From Arthrobacter sp. KBS0703 (lineage in GTDB: Bacteria; Actinomycetota; Actinomycetes; Actinomycetales; Micrococcaceae): DNA of 64,000 bases. Below, in pieces: positions 1 to 9,451 of the stretch (positions within the stretch are counted from its first letter, which is position 1; each line of letters begins with the position of its first letter). The notes below the pieces were generated by a model. The model ran no database searches, was not told the origin of the DNA, and was given only the letters and a program-made list of their open reading frames with translations. The translations under genes were made by a program, and so were the position numbers. The DNA lies in assembly GCF_002008315.2 (NCBI RefSeq), contig NZ_MVDG02000001.1, positions 2,604,001 through 2,668,000 on the forward strand. The letters are read 5' to 3'.

Positions 1-42
1 CCTGTTTACCGCCGCCGCTACTGATTCGCGGCGGTAAACAGG
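1..42 (-). terminator. Rho-independent-type hairpin after the DUF5719 gene
   Basis: Perfect 15-bp inverted repeat: CCTGTTTACCGCCGC at 1-15 and its complement at 28-42, with a 12-nt loop. It lies about 40 bp beyond the stop codon of the minus-strand DUF5719 gene and probably ends the whiB/glycosyltransferase/DUF5719 transcript. No clear U-tract is seen. Confidence 0.7.
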
Positions 43-83
43 GCCTGGCCGCAGTCCGGCAGGGCCTGCACCGCACACCGGAC

Positions 84-1766
84 CTACTGGCCCAGCGTCA
101 CCTTCACTTTTTCCTGCCCCTCGGCGCCGGGAGCGATGGCGACCGTGGAGACGTCGTTGCGGCCCTCCCGCTCAAGGAGGACCGTGCCGTAGGCCGCGCC
201 GCCGGAGGCGGACACCACGTAGGCGACGACCGGTGACTTTCCGATTTCGGCCGGCACCTTCAGGGACGTCGTGGTGCCCCCGGCGATGTTCGCGCTGGCG
301 GCGGGACGGAGCTTGCCGTCGGCAGTGATGGGGGTGTAGGAAATGGTGGCCCGGTCATCCAGCGCCCCGAATACGAGCAGCCGCTCGCCGTCCTGCGGAA
401 CCGGCACAACATGCTGGCTGCCGAGCTGGGCCGTTGACGGCGCCCAACCAAAATCCGAACTTTGGCTGGCCTTCAGGCCCCGGTTCACGCGGGCGCCGGC
501 CACGATGGTCACATCCGACGTCGCCGACACGGTGTACTGGCCGGCCGGAACGCCGGCCAGTGGAACCTCCGTCACCGTCCCGGCCTTGGCGGTAACGACG
601 CCACCGCCGGGCAGCGCCTTCTGCCCGGCGCTCCCGAAGAGCTTGACCTCCACCACGGCATCAATGGGCCCCGGAACGGTGATCTGGAGGGAAGGTGCGG
701 CGTCGAGGTAGCCTGGCGCGGCGGTGAGCGCTGCCAGCCCGTCCGGGTCCTGGATGTCGATTCCCGTCATGACCTGGCGGGCCGCCGGCGCGGTCCCGGG
801 GGCAATGAAATCGACCCCTCCCGGCGTCAGACCCCGCAGCACGCTCTGCTGGATGAATGCGCTGACCGGTCCGCCCGTGCTGCGGGCGTGGACGCTTAAC
901 CGCTCTTCACCGGGGGCCAGGCCTGCCAGCACAATGGAGCGGGTGGATTTCGGAGCAACCAGCAGCCCCCTGCTGCCGGGGGCCTTGATCTGGCCGCTCT
1001 TGCCAAAAAGCTCCAGGCTGACCGTGGCTGGCGTGGTGGAGGCGTTGGTCATGTTCAGGACACTGCTGCGGCCCACTGCCGTATTGGCCCCCGTAAGCCA
1101 GAGGTCGTTCGACGGCGCCTGGCACGCAGCGGCGGCTGACCCTTGCAGGTCCCCGTCCGTAGCCGTGTAGTTCATGACGGCGGCTGCGGACGGCTGCCGG
1201 TTGCCCAGCGCGTCGGCACTCAGGACGCTGACGTCCTCCACGCTCCGCTGGGCGACGATGCCGGCGAGCTGGCCGGACGCGCCCGCCGGAGCTGTCGCAC
1301 TGCCGGGAACGTCAGCAATGCGCAGCAGTTCCGAGCCGCCCAGTGCGGACAGCCTACTTCCGGGCAGCGAACCGCCGGCCGCGCTGACGACGGCCGCCGA
1401 GACGGAACTCCGGGCCGTGGCCGATACCGGACTGAACTGCGGGTCCGTCCCCACCGGCGTTCCTTCGAGCAGCTTCGCCGGGCCGGGGCACACATCCTGG
1501 CTGCTGCCCGCAGGAACGGAAGCCAGCGGGATCTCGAGCCGGCGGTCACTGGCGGGCTGCGGAGCGAGGGAGGCAGCTGAGACCAGGCCGCCCCCGGCCG
1601 CCAGAATCGCTACCGCCGACAGCAGGCCGGTAACCATGCCGCGGCGTGCGGGGCGCCTGCCCTTTTTTGCAGGTTTCGCCCGTTCTTCGCTGCGGACGCC
1701 GACTCCTTCGGAGGGTGCCGGTGAAGACGCTGCCGGTGTTCCGGCGTCGTTCTCTTCCTTATGCAT
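84..1766 (-). CDS. DUF5719 family membrane-anchored protein
   Basis: A 560-aa protein of unknown biochemical function. Residues 1-41 are charged and Lys/Arg-rich. A single hydrophobic segment at about 43-67 should anchor it with the long Ala/Gly/Ser/Thr-rich remainder outside the membrane. That part looks like repeated beta-sandwich strands and shows no catalytic motif. Its ATG overlaps the stop codon of the upstream glycosyltransferase (shared ATGCATAA), so the two are translationally coupled. The neighbourhood WhiB - large GT2 - DUF5719 is typical of Micrococcaceae, and this is the main reason for the family call. A role in building or modifying a cell-envelope glycan with the glycosyltransferase is inferred from position only. 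Confidence 0.8.
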   Translation of the reverse strand: MHKEENDAGTPAASSPAPSEGVGVRSEERAKPAKKGRRPARRGMVTGLLSAVAILAAGGGLVSAASLAPQPASDRRLEIPLASVPAGSSQDVCPGPAKLLEGTPVGTDPQFSPVSATARSSVSAAVVSAAGGSLPGSRLSALGGSELLRIADVPGSATAPAGASGQLAGIVAQRSVEDVSVLSADALGNRQPSAAAVMNYTATDGDLQGSAAAACQAPSNDLWLTGANTAVGRSSVLNMTNASTTPATVSLELFGKSGQIKAPGSRGLLVAPKSTRSIVLAGLAPGEERLSVHARSTGGPVSAFIQQSVLRGLTPGGVDFIAPGTAPAARQVMTGIDIQDPDGLAALTAAPGYLDAAPSLQITVPGPIDAVVEVKLFGSAGQKALPGGGVVTAKAGTVTEVPLAGVPAGQYTVSATSDVTIVAGARVNRGLKASQSSDFGWAPSTAQLGSQHVVPVPQDGERLLVFGALDDRATISYTPITADGKLRPAASANIAGGTTTSLKVPAEIGKSPVVAYVVSASGGAAYGTVLLEREGRNDVSTVAIAPGAEGQEKVKVTLGQ

Positions 1767-4700
1767 TCTGGTATTCCTTACGCAGGGAGCCTTCGTCCCT
1801 GGACAGGCCGGTATTGGGGCGCCGTGCCGGCATGGGCAGCGCCAGGAGGACTGTCAGGCCGATCACCGCCGCCTGGATGATTCCCGTCCACGGCGCCCAC
1901 GGGCTCTCGTAGCGGACGGTGACCTGCCCCGCCTGCGTAGGCAGCGTGAATGCCTGGGACCAGCCCGAGGTGGTGGAGGTGAGCCTGCGGCCGTCGTGCC
2001 AGGCGGTCCAGCCCGGGTCCGCGCGCTCCGCGAGGACCAGGAGCCTGCCTTCGGGGCCCTTCGGCACGGCCGTTTCCACGTTGGTAAGGCCCGACGGAAG
2101 GAGACTGATCGTAGCGCCCTTGCCGTCGACGATGCGGACGCGGTGGGCGACGTCGGCGGGCTGCAGGACGGCCTGGTTCAGCGGGCTGACTCGCCATAGC
2201 CAGCCGGAGTCCGTCTGGCCCACGGCCACGAGCCCGGGCACGGCGTCCATGCGGCTCGCCGTCAGCTGCGCCGCGGTGTCCGACGCGCGGAGCACCACGA
2301 ACTGTCTCTTATACACATCTAGATGTGTATAAGAGACAGGACCTGGAACATTGACGGATAGCACCTGGCCCGCGACGAGCGTGGCCACGGTGGTGCGAAG
2401 CGCGGCTGTGACTTCGTCATCCTCGCGCACCGATTCGCTGCCCGGATTCCCCGGATGTTGCGCGCCGAGGCGATGGTGGAAAGGCCGTCCAGCGTTGTGC
2501 CGGCACCGCGCATCAGCGAGGCGTCGTACGTCTCGTCCTCACCCGTGCCGATCAGCAGGGTGCGTGACTGCTCCGGACCTTCACCGCGGTCGATGGCCGT
2601 GGCAGGAAGGCTTCGCGGATTCGTGGCAGCCACGAGGCGGGGAGTTCCCAGGGCAGGTGTGTCCGCAGCGGCCCCTGCAGTAGCGGCGGGCTGGAGAACG
2701 TTCTGGGCCGCCCAGGCGGCGAGGCCCGCGGCCGGACCGGCAAGGAGGAGCACTACGGCCACCGCCGCAGCGGAACGGACCAGGATGGCCCGCCCGGCCG
2801 CGCGGCGCAGTTTCAGGAGCCTTGCCGGCTGAAGCGGCGCCGGCTTCGGGGAAGTGCGGGGCCCGGCAAGGGAAAGCAGGGCGTCGCCGCCGATGAGTGC
2901 CGCCCCGAGCAGCGCGAACACGGCGGCGGACACCACGGGCCCGGCGAACGGCGCCACCAGGGCCTGCTCCGTGGCTCCGGTGGCGACGTGCCCGGCCAGC
3001 CATCCCCGGCCAGCACAACGAGCGCGCCCGCCCACAGGGCCCGGGCAACGCGGACGCGCCGAGCCGGAATGAGCAGCGCAGCCACCGCCAGTGCGAGCAC
3101 CGGCGCGCCGATCAGGAGCGCCAGCACGAGTGCCCATGGCACGGGACCGGCCGCGAAAAACGCCAGGCCGGACAGCCCGGCTGCGGAGTCGAAGCTGAGG
3201 GGCTGGCCCAGAACCTGCTGCCAGAGCGGAGCCGCGTCGAACGCCAGCGGCAGTCCCGGATCGGCGAGAAGGGCCCGGGGCCGGTCCAGGGTGGACAGGG
3301 CGAACGGGACGAACAGAGCCGCGCTCGGCAGCAGGGCCCACCACAGGGTGCGTCCCCTCCCCGCAGCAGCAGCCCGCTCAGGACCACGACGACGGCGGCC
3401 GGCACCAGGAGCGACGGCGCCGAAGCGGTGACTACGGCCAAGGCGAGCCCTGCCGCTGCGGCAGCCGTCCAGGACGGTGTGCCGTTGACGCCGGGTTTCA
3501 CCGGTAGCTTGTCACCCTGATGCCGCTGGCCCGTGGCGGGCACGGCAAAGCGGCCGCGTCCGATCGCGGAGCCTGTGGCGCGCAGCAGCGCGAGCACCAG
3601 CAGAGGCATCATGACGTGGGCCACGAGGGCGCCCACGCGTCCCTGGTTGACGGCGATCTGCAAGGCCGGTGCCCCGGCCCAAACGACCGCCGCTGCGAGC
3701 CGGAACCGGCGGAGCGACGTCAAGGCGCCCGAAGCGAACCAGGCGGCCAGCCCGGACAACGGCATGGCAAGCAGGAGCAGCCAGATGAGGGCGCCGTTCG
3801 CGTTTCCCCCGCCCAGCAGGCCCAGGACCCACAGGACGTAGCCAAAGGGATCACCGTGGCCCGGCAATCCGGCGCCGAGTCCGATCCACCAGCTCGAGGC
3901 GTGATGCCAGATGTCCCCCAGCCTGGCGGAGGCCGGCAGGAGTGCGCCTCCGGCGGCGGCGTCGGCCTGGAAGAGTGCGGCCAGTCCGGCAAAGGAAGCC
4001 ACCGAGGCAAGAATCACGGCGGCGAGGGCGCCGTTACCCACCCAGCCGCGTTCGCTGGTGGAGAGAGCAGCGAAGTCGTTCGTGGAGTCGCCGCTGGGCT
4101 GTTCCGCCAGTGAATCGTTCCCGCTGTCGGCCGCCTGTGTATCGTCGTCGGCGCCCAAAGCTTCCATGAGCGAACGCCGGTGGCCCCACACTTCGCGCCG
4201 TTCGGTCTGCAGCGCGTTGACCACCGAGCGCCGCACGCGGCGGGTGCGGGCGGCATTCCGGCGCCCGCGGAAGACTGCCCGGGCGGCCAAGGGCCGCCAG
4301 TGTCGCCAAAAGCTGGGAGAAGCCGTGCCCCGGGTCCTTCACGGCAATGCTGAAGACCAGCTTGAAGATGCTGCCCAGCAGCGCCCCCACCGTGTGCAGC
4401 GGGACCGCCCACAGCGGTGCATGCTTGAGCCGGAGGTGCACCTGGGCCCGGCGCGCGGCCGTGGCGGTGCCCAGTGCATGCGGTCGGTGCGCAACGTGGA
4501 ACATTTTGGCGCTGGGCACCACGACAACGCGGTGTCCGGCCAGCCGGTTCCGCCAGCAGAAGTCCACGTCGTCACCGGTGCCGGCGAGCGCCGGATCAAA
4601 ACCTTTGAGGTGTTCCCAGACGTCGCGCCGGACCAGCATTCCGGCAGAGTTGACGGCGAAGGTGTCGGAGCGGCCGTCATACTGGCCCTGGTCGAGCTCA

Positions 4701-5167
4701 TCCGCTTCGATCAGGGTGAGCCGCTCGGCCCAGCGGCTGGTGGAAAGTCCGACGTCGATCAGCCGCCGCCTGTCGTCCCAGTCCAGTTGCTTGCACCCTG
4801 CCACCGTGACTGACGGCGCACGCTCCACGGCCTGCAGCAGCTCCGCCAGCGCCTCCGGGGCGGGGGCTGCATCATCGTGCAGGAGCCAGATCCATTCGGA
4901 GGCAGTCTCCTCGGTTTCCGGGTTCCACGGGGCCAGTGCAGCAAGGCCTGCCGATACGGCAGCGCCCATCCCTGTTTTGCCGGCGCGGATACGGGTGACG
5001 CTGGCTTTGCCGAACGCACCTGCAAGGAGGGCGGCGGAATTGTCCTGTGAACCTGTATCCACCCCGATCGCAGCGTCCGCCGGCCGGGTCTGGCCCGCCA
5101 ATGCCGCCAGGGTCCTGGGGAGATAGTCACTGCCGTTATGGGCAACCACAACGGCAGTGACGTGCAC
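1759..5167 (-). pseudogene. Large family 2 glycosyltransferase with C-terminal membrane domain; reading frame broken by indels and an adapter sequence
   Basis: The N-terminus (from ATG 5167) is a GT-A glycosyltransferase: VVAHNGSDYLPRTL at residues 7-20, DTGSQDNS near 37, a DxD-like HDD at 97-99 and GDDVDFCWR near 198-206. The rest, about 750 residues, is a multi-span membrane domain. The product cannot be read in one frame. Frame changes are needed near 4280-4297, 3350-3362, 2990-3010 and 2447-2455, and a 38-bp adapter-like palindrome sits at 2302-2339. Stitching the frames gives roughly 1,120 aa ending in QNA at 1759, overlapping the DUF5719 start. Continuous homology-like sequence in every patch argues for sequencing or assembly error rather than gene decay. 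It presumably transfers a sugar to an envelope polymer; the substrate is unknown. Confidence 0.8.
2302..2339. other. Nextera mate-pair junction adapter (assembly artefact), copy 1
   Basis: CTGTCTCTTATACACATCT followed directly by its reverse complement, a perfect 38-bp palindrome. The 19-mer is the Tn5 mosaic end used in Nextera tagmentation, and the back-to-back form is the circularisation junction of mate-pair libraries. It sits inside the glycosyltransferase gene. Confidence 0.95.
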
Positions 5168-5178
5168 TTCCTGAAGAA

Positions 5179-5724
5179 TTAGACTGCTCGCTTCCTCAGC
5201 CGACGGCGCTCACGTTCGGAGAGGCCTCCCCAAATACCAAAGCGCTCATCGTTCGCCAAAGCATATTCAAGGCACTGGGACCGGACGTTGCACGCTCCGC
5301 AGACCTTCTTGGCGTCCCGTGTGGAGCCTCCCTTTTCGGGGAAGAACGCCTCAGGGTCAGTCTGCGCGCACAGAGCATCAGTCTGCCAGCCGAGCTCGCC
5401 TTCGTCGTCGAAGTCCTGCTCGCGGGGCAAACCTATCCATACCGGCTGGGTCAGCGTGCCCGCTCCGGGGGTCCGCAGTTCCATCGGCGGATCGCTGAGG
5501 TCCTCGTCCAGCTCTGGCCGGCCGCCCAGCAGTGCTTCATGCTCTGCCAGGAACGCGGTGGCCTGGTCCTGCAACGACGCAGTGGTGTCCAAGTTGTACC
5601 GCTCGGCGGCATCCGGATCAGCCGGATCTACGTACCAGTCACTCGGCACGCCCCGCGAGCGGTATTTTGCAGTGGCCTGGCCGGCCACAACGGCTTCCTC
5701 ATGGATACGCTCAACTTGCCCCAT
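5179..5724 (-). CDS. WhiB-family iron-sulfur transcriptional regulator
   Basis: A 181-aa WhiB-like protein. The four cluster-binding cysteines are C119, C142, C145 and C151 (the CxxCxxxxxC triad is clear). They are followed by the GIWGG turn at 163-167 and a basic DNA-binding tail, SERERRRLRKR. It is longer than a typical WhiB protein (80-130 aa) because of about 110 acidic, low-homology residues before the domain. ATG 5724 is preceded by a good GGGGAGGGG ribosome site, so the long form is preferred. An internal ATG at 5484 is the alternative. Position beside the envelope glycosyltransferase recalls the whiB2/whmD locus of mycobacteria (cell division and septation), but the orthology is inferred. 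Confidence 0.92.
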   Translation of the reverse strand: MGQVERIHEEAVVAGQATAKYRSRGVPSDWYVDPADPDAAERYNLDTTASLQDQATAFLAEHEALLGGRPELDEDLSDPPMELRTPGAGTLTQPVWIGLPREQDFDDEGELGWQTDALCAQTDPEAFFPEKGGSTRDAKKVCGACNVRSQCLEYALANDERFGIWGGLSERERRRLRKRAV

Positions 5725-5814
5725 GGCGTCCCCTCCCCGAATAGTGCAGCCTTTGCCCGGACGCTCAGGACACTAGGTTTGTGTGCCCGAGCTTCGCGGT
5801 GGCTTTGATTACTA

Positions 5815-5843
5815 ATTACACGCGTGTAAGTAATGGGAGTCAA
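5815..5843 (-). promoter_or_regulatory. Sigma-70-type promoter of whiB with a palindromic operator in the spacer
   Basis: On the minus strand TTGACT (5843-5838), a 17-bp spacer, then TGTAAT (5820-5815), about 90 bp before the whiB ATG. A perfect 14-bp palindrome, TTACACGCGTGTAA, covers 5816-5829, overlapping the -10 and spacer. A protein bound there should block RNA polymerase; the regulator is not identifiable from sequence. Confidence 0.6.
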
Positions 5844-6208
5844 GCCGTCGCCCGGATAATAATCAATGGCCGACCTGATCACGGGCCGCGCCACGCCCGG
5901 GAATTTTTTCGCGGGACCGGATTCCGGGGTCGCATAATTTGACAGCAAGCTTAGTGTTTGGTTAGCGTGCACCGCAATTCCGCGGAAACCGCAGGAATGC
6001 GGCACGTTATCGCAAAACGACATTAGTAACGCGATGTGTCGGAGATCACGGCTTCCGGATGGTTGATCCGGGCGGCCGCGGCCCTCGCGGGCTGTGCCGG
6101 GGACTGCTGACGCCGGCGGCGGACACCGGCCCAGCGGCCGGCCTGGGCGCTGCCCGGTCCAGCCACGACCCCGGTGGACACAGGTGCGCTGCGTGGCAAG
6201 ATGAAGCC
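5844..6208. other. Divergent intergenic region between whiB and the TIGR03089 gene
   Basis: No credible gene. On the plus strand TTGACA (5939-5944), an 18-bp spacer and TAGCGT (5963-5968) could be a promoter. A second, leaderless-type -10 (CAAGAT, then 6 nt, then ATG 6209) sits immediately before the downstream gene. The stretch around 5930-5970 is notably AT-richer than its surroundings. Confidence 0.4.
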
Positions 6209-6907
6209 ATGAACATCCCGGCCATTGATCTGATGACGGCCCTGCGCTCGGGCCACTCCACCTCCCCCCGCCTCACCTGGTACGGACCCGACTCGGAGCG
6301 TGTGGAGCTCTCCGGCCGGGTGCTGGATAACTGGGTGGCAAAGACAAGCAACCTTTTGCAGGACGAACTCGACGCAGGACCCGGAACGCGGCTGCGGCTT
6401 GACCTGCCGGCACACTGGAAATCCATGATCTGGGCCCTTGCGGCCTGGCAGCTCGGCATGGAGGTGATCCTGGACGGCGACGGCGCGGAGCTACTGGCGA
6501 CCTCCGAGCCGACGCGGGCCGGGGACGGGTTCGACGCCGTCATTGCGGTGCCGCTGCCCGCCCTGGCCATGCGGTGGCCTGGTGAACTGCCCGCCGGTGT
6601 TCTCGACTACGCGGCTGAGGTCCGCTCGCACGGTGACGTCTTCATGGCCCACAACGATCCGGATCCAGGTCAGCCGGCCGTCCGACGCGCCGGCGGCACA
6701 GCCGTGCGCCATGGGGAACTGCTGGACGGGTTCGCCGCCGGGCACGAGGGCGGGGCCAGGCTGCTGGTCAAAGCCGCTGACGGGCTGGAGGCCGCGCTGG
6801 CCAACGCCCTCGGCGTGTGGAAGAACGACGGGTCAGTGGTGTTGGTGCACGGCGACGTGGAGCTCACGGACAAACTGCTCGCGGCGGAGCGCATCCACGG
6901 CGATTGA
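6209..6907 (+). CDS. TIGR03089 family protein
   Basis: A 232-aa protein that resembles a shortened N-terminal part of an AMP-forming acyl-CoA synthetase and matches what I know of the actinobacterial family TIGR03089. Visible features are YGPDSERVELSGRVLDNWVAK near 25-45 and a predicted alternating alpha/beta pattern. The adenylation motifs of true synthetases are not apparent, so it is probably not an active ligase. ATG 6209 was chosen over upstream in-frame starts because a CAAGAT -10 followed by exactly 6 nt precedes it, as in other leaderless genes here. It is convergent with gtrA, 17 bp away. Confidence 0.75.
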   Translation: MNIPAIDLMTALRSGHSTSPRLTWYGPDSERVELSGRVLDNWVAKTSNLLQDELDAGPGTRLRLDLPAHWKSMIWALAAWQLGMEVILDGDGAELLATSEPTRAGDGFDAVIAVPLPALAMRWPGELPAGVLDYAAEVRSHGDVFMAHNDPDPGQPAVRRAGGTAVRHGELLDGFAAGHEGGARLLVKAADGLEAALANALGVWKNDGSVVLVHGDVELTDKLLAAERIHGD

Positions 6908-6924
6908 AATCCGCGCCGCCGCAC

Positions 6925-7488
6925 TCACTCCCGGCGGGCCGGAACTTCCGGATCCTCGGCTGCCGGCTCCGCCTGGCGGGCGGCCGGCTTGGCGGCATGG
7001 TGGTGCTCGATGAGCTCGTGGTCGTGGGAAAACTCCGGCTCCTGGTCCAGCTCCTGGTTGAACACGAGGAACCGGTAGGCAAAGAAGCGGACAACGGTAG
7101 CCACGAGGATGCCGACGATGCCGGCGGCGAAGAGCATGTTCTTGTCCGTGACGCCCATCGAATACTTGGCCAGGGCCGTGAAACCGGTGGAAATGCCAAT
7201 ACCGATGCCGTTGATCAGGATGAACATGAAGAACTCACGCAACACATTGGCCTGGCGGCGGTGGCGGAACGTCCAGAGGCGGTTGGCGATCCAGGAAAAC
7301 ACGGTGGCCACTGTGGCCCCCACGAACCGGGCCTTGGCTTCGCTGTCCGTCATGGGACCGTGCATGAGGTAGTAGGTCAGTCCGTTGTCAATGACGAACG
7401 CCACACCGCCCACGGCACCGAACTTCGCCACCTCGCGCCAAAACAGCGAGGCGAGTCCCCGGATGCGCTCTGCAAGTGTGTTAAACAT
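6925..7488 (-). CDS. GtrA family membrane protein
   Basis: A 187-aa protein with four transmembrane helices in the GtrA pattern. The first begins AKFGAVGGVAFVIDN, the second ends in the hallmark NRLWTFRHR, and the fourth ends RFFAYRFLVF. The C-terminal 40 residues are hydrophilic, with His and acidic residues. GtrA proteins are thought to flip or present polyprenyl-linked sugars for envelope polysaccharide synthesis. ATG 7488 has GGAGG just upstream; a start at 7530 would add 14 basic residues with no ribosome site. The neighbouring envelope genes (LCP, manA, FemAB and GT2) fit a cell-wall glycan role. Confidence 0.88.
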   Translation of the reverse strand: MFNTLAERIRGLASLFWREVAKFGAVGGVAFVIDNGLTYYLMHGPMTDSEAKARFVGATVATVFSWIANRLWTFRHRRQANVLREFFMFILINGIGIGISTGFTALAKYSMGVTDKNMLFAAGIVGILVATVVRFFAYRFLVFNQELDQEPEFSHDHELIEHHHAAKPAARQAEPAAEDPEVPARRE

Positions 7489-7685
7489 GACCCTCCGTGG
7501 CCGTCTGAATACTGGGGGCCGTTGGGCCAAGCTCCCATTTTAGCCCGGTTTCCCGTGAGTATCCTCAACGGGGGAACCGCCCACGGCGCTCCCGTAGCGG
7601 GCTGCGGCATGGATATCGGGCAATTTAGGGCGCTTCGCCGCCGTCGAAGCCGGTAACCGCGCTCCTTTTCTGTAGGCTGGCATAT

Positions 7686-8882
7686 GTGACTTTTCCAGTA
7701 ATCGGCGTGGTTGGCGGCGGCCAGCTTGCGCGCATGATGGCCCCAGCCGCCACCGCATTGGGCTTTGAACTCCGCGTCCTGGCCGAAGGCGAAGACGTTT
7801 CCGCAGTCTCAGCCGTGGCGAACGCCCCTGTGGGCGACTACAAGGATCTCGCTGCGCTCCTGGAGTTCTCCAAGGGCTTGGACGTGTTGACCTTCGACCA
7901 CGAGCACGTTCCCGGCGAGCACCTCCATGCCCTGATCGAAGCCGGAGTCAACGTCCAGCCGGGGCCCGACGCACTCATCAACGCCCAGGACAAACTCGTC
8001 ATGCGTGCCGCCATCGACCGCCTCGAGCTTCCCAATCCCGTATGGGCATCTGTGGACGACGTGGCCGGGCTCATCGCGTTCGGCGACAGGACCGGGTGGC
8101 CAGTAGTGCTCAAGATGCCGCGCGGCGGCTACGACGGCAAGGGCGTCCGCATCGTCAGCTCCGCCGAGGACGCCGCGGAAACGGCGGACTGGTTCGAAGC
8201 CATGAGCCCGCTCCTCGCCGAAGCCAAGGTAGAGTTCAGCCGTGAACTGTCCGCCCTCGTGGCACGCACGCCGGACGGCGCGTCCCGGGCCTGGCCCGTG
8301 GTCCACACCATCCAGGTGGACGGCGTCTGCGACGAAGTGATCGCGCCCGCACAGGACATCCCCCTCGAGGTTGCCGCGTCGGCAGAAGAGGCAGCCCTGC
8401 GGATCGCCAACGAACTCGGCGTCACCGGAGTCATGGCCGTGGAGCTCTTCGAGACGCCCGGGACCGGGGCCGGCTTCCTCATCAACGAACTGGCCATGCG
8501 TCCGCACAACACCGGCCACTGGACCCAGGACGGCTCCGTCACGAGCCAGTTCGAACAGCATCTCCGGGCGGTCCTCAACCTCCCCCTGGGCGCCACCGAC
8601 GTTCTCGGCCAGGTGGTGGTGATGAAGAACTTCCTGGGCGGCGACAACCAGGACCTGTTCTCCGCCTACCCGGCGGCCCTGGCGGCGGAACCCGCCGCGA
8701 AAGTCCACTGTTACGGGAAATCCGTGCGACCCGGCAGGAAGATAGGTCATGTCAACCTGGTGGGCGCATCCGTTGCGGACGTCGGATCCCTGCGGCAACG
8801 GGCAACTGCGGTGGCCAGCATCATCCGCGACGGCAGGCTGCCGGCCGACGCAGGACCAGCAACAACCGAGGAGAACGCATGA
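7686..8882 (+). CDS. purK: 5-(carboxyamino)imidazole ribonucleotide synthase
   Basis: A 398-aa ATP-grasp enzyme of purine synthesis. It uses ATP and bicarbonate to N-carboxylate AIR, giving N5-CAIR. The N-terminus [13 protein letters not shown] is the PurK signature, and [10 protein letters not shown] near 145 is the nucleotide-binding loop. [17 protein letters not shown] near 270 is the ATP-grasp core. The start is GTG 7686: TAGGCT at 7673-7678 followed by 7 nt indicates leaderless transcription. The last bases overlap purE (ATGA), so the two steps that convert AIR to CAIR are translationally coupled. Confidence 0.97.
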   Translation: MTFPVIGVVGGGQLARMMAPAATALGFELRVLAEGEDVSAVSAVANAPVGDYKDLAALLEFSKGLDVLTFDHEHVPGEHLHALIEAGVNVQPGPDALINAQDKLVMRAAIDRLELPNPVWASVDDVAGLIAFGDRTGWPVVLKMPRGGYDGKGVRIVSSAEDAAETADWFEAMSPLLAEAKVEFSRELSALVARTPDGASRAWPVVHTIQVDGVCDEVIAPAQDIPLEVAASAEEAALRIANELGVTGVMAVELFETPGTGAGFLINELAMRPHNTGHWTQDGSVTSQFEQHLRAVLNLPLGATDVLGQVVVMKNFLGGDNQDLFSAYPAALAAEPAAKVHCYGKSVRPGRKIGHVNLVGASVADVGSLRQRATAVASIIRDGRLPADAGPATTEENA

Positions 8883-9442
8883 GCCCCGAAACACCCGCCC
8901 CACTGGTCGGCCTCGTCATGGGGTCGGATTCGGACTGGCCCGTGATGGAGGCCGCCGCTGATGCCCTGGCAGAGTTCGGCATCCCCTTCGAGGCCGACGT
9001 TGTCTCCGCGCACCGCATGCCCACCGAAATGATCCGGTACGGACAGACGGCCCACGAGCGCGGTCTCCGCGTGATCATCGCCGGGGCCGGCGGCGCAGCC
9101 CACCTGCCGGGCATGCTGGCCTCCGTCACTCCGTTGCCCGTCATCGGCGTGCCGGTCCCGCTCAAGACCCTCGACGGCATGGACTCGCTGCTCTCCATCG
9201 TGCAGATGCCCGCCGGAGTCCCCGTGGCGACAGTCTCCATTGCCGGCGCCCGGAACGCCGGCCTGCTTGCCGTGCGGATGCTGGCAGCCGGAACGGACGA
9301 CCTCGCCGTGCGCCTGCGCGCCGAGCTCATGGACTTTGCGCAAGAGCTGAACGACGTGGCCAGCCGGAAGGGCGCCAACCTCCGGCAGAAAGTCAATGAA
9401 GTCTTCTCCGACAACAACGTCGGTCTCCGGGGCAGCCGTTAG
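8879..9442 (+). CDS. purE: 5-(carboxyamino)imidazole ribonucleotide mutase
   Basis: A 187-aa class I PurE, converting N5-CAIR (the PurK product) to CAIR. The substrate loop GSDSDWPVM is at 15-23, the catalytic SAHRMP at 43-48, and [12 protein letters not shown] at 68-79, all intact. It overlaps the purK stop by 4 bp (ATGA). The LCP gene follows after 9 bp, so purK, purE and the LCP gene may share a transcript although the third is not a purine gene. Confidence 0.97.
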   Translation: MSPETPAPLVGLVMGSDSDWPVMEAAADALAEFGIPFEADVVSAHRMPTEMIRYGQTAHERGLRVIIAGAGGAAHLPGMLASVTPLPVIGVPVPLKTLDGMDSLLSIVQMPAGVPVATVSIAGARNAGLLAVRMLAAGTDDLAVRLRAELMDFAQELNDVASRKGANLRQKVNEVFSDNNVGLRGSR

Positions 9443-9451
9443 GGATCCGTC

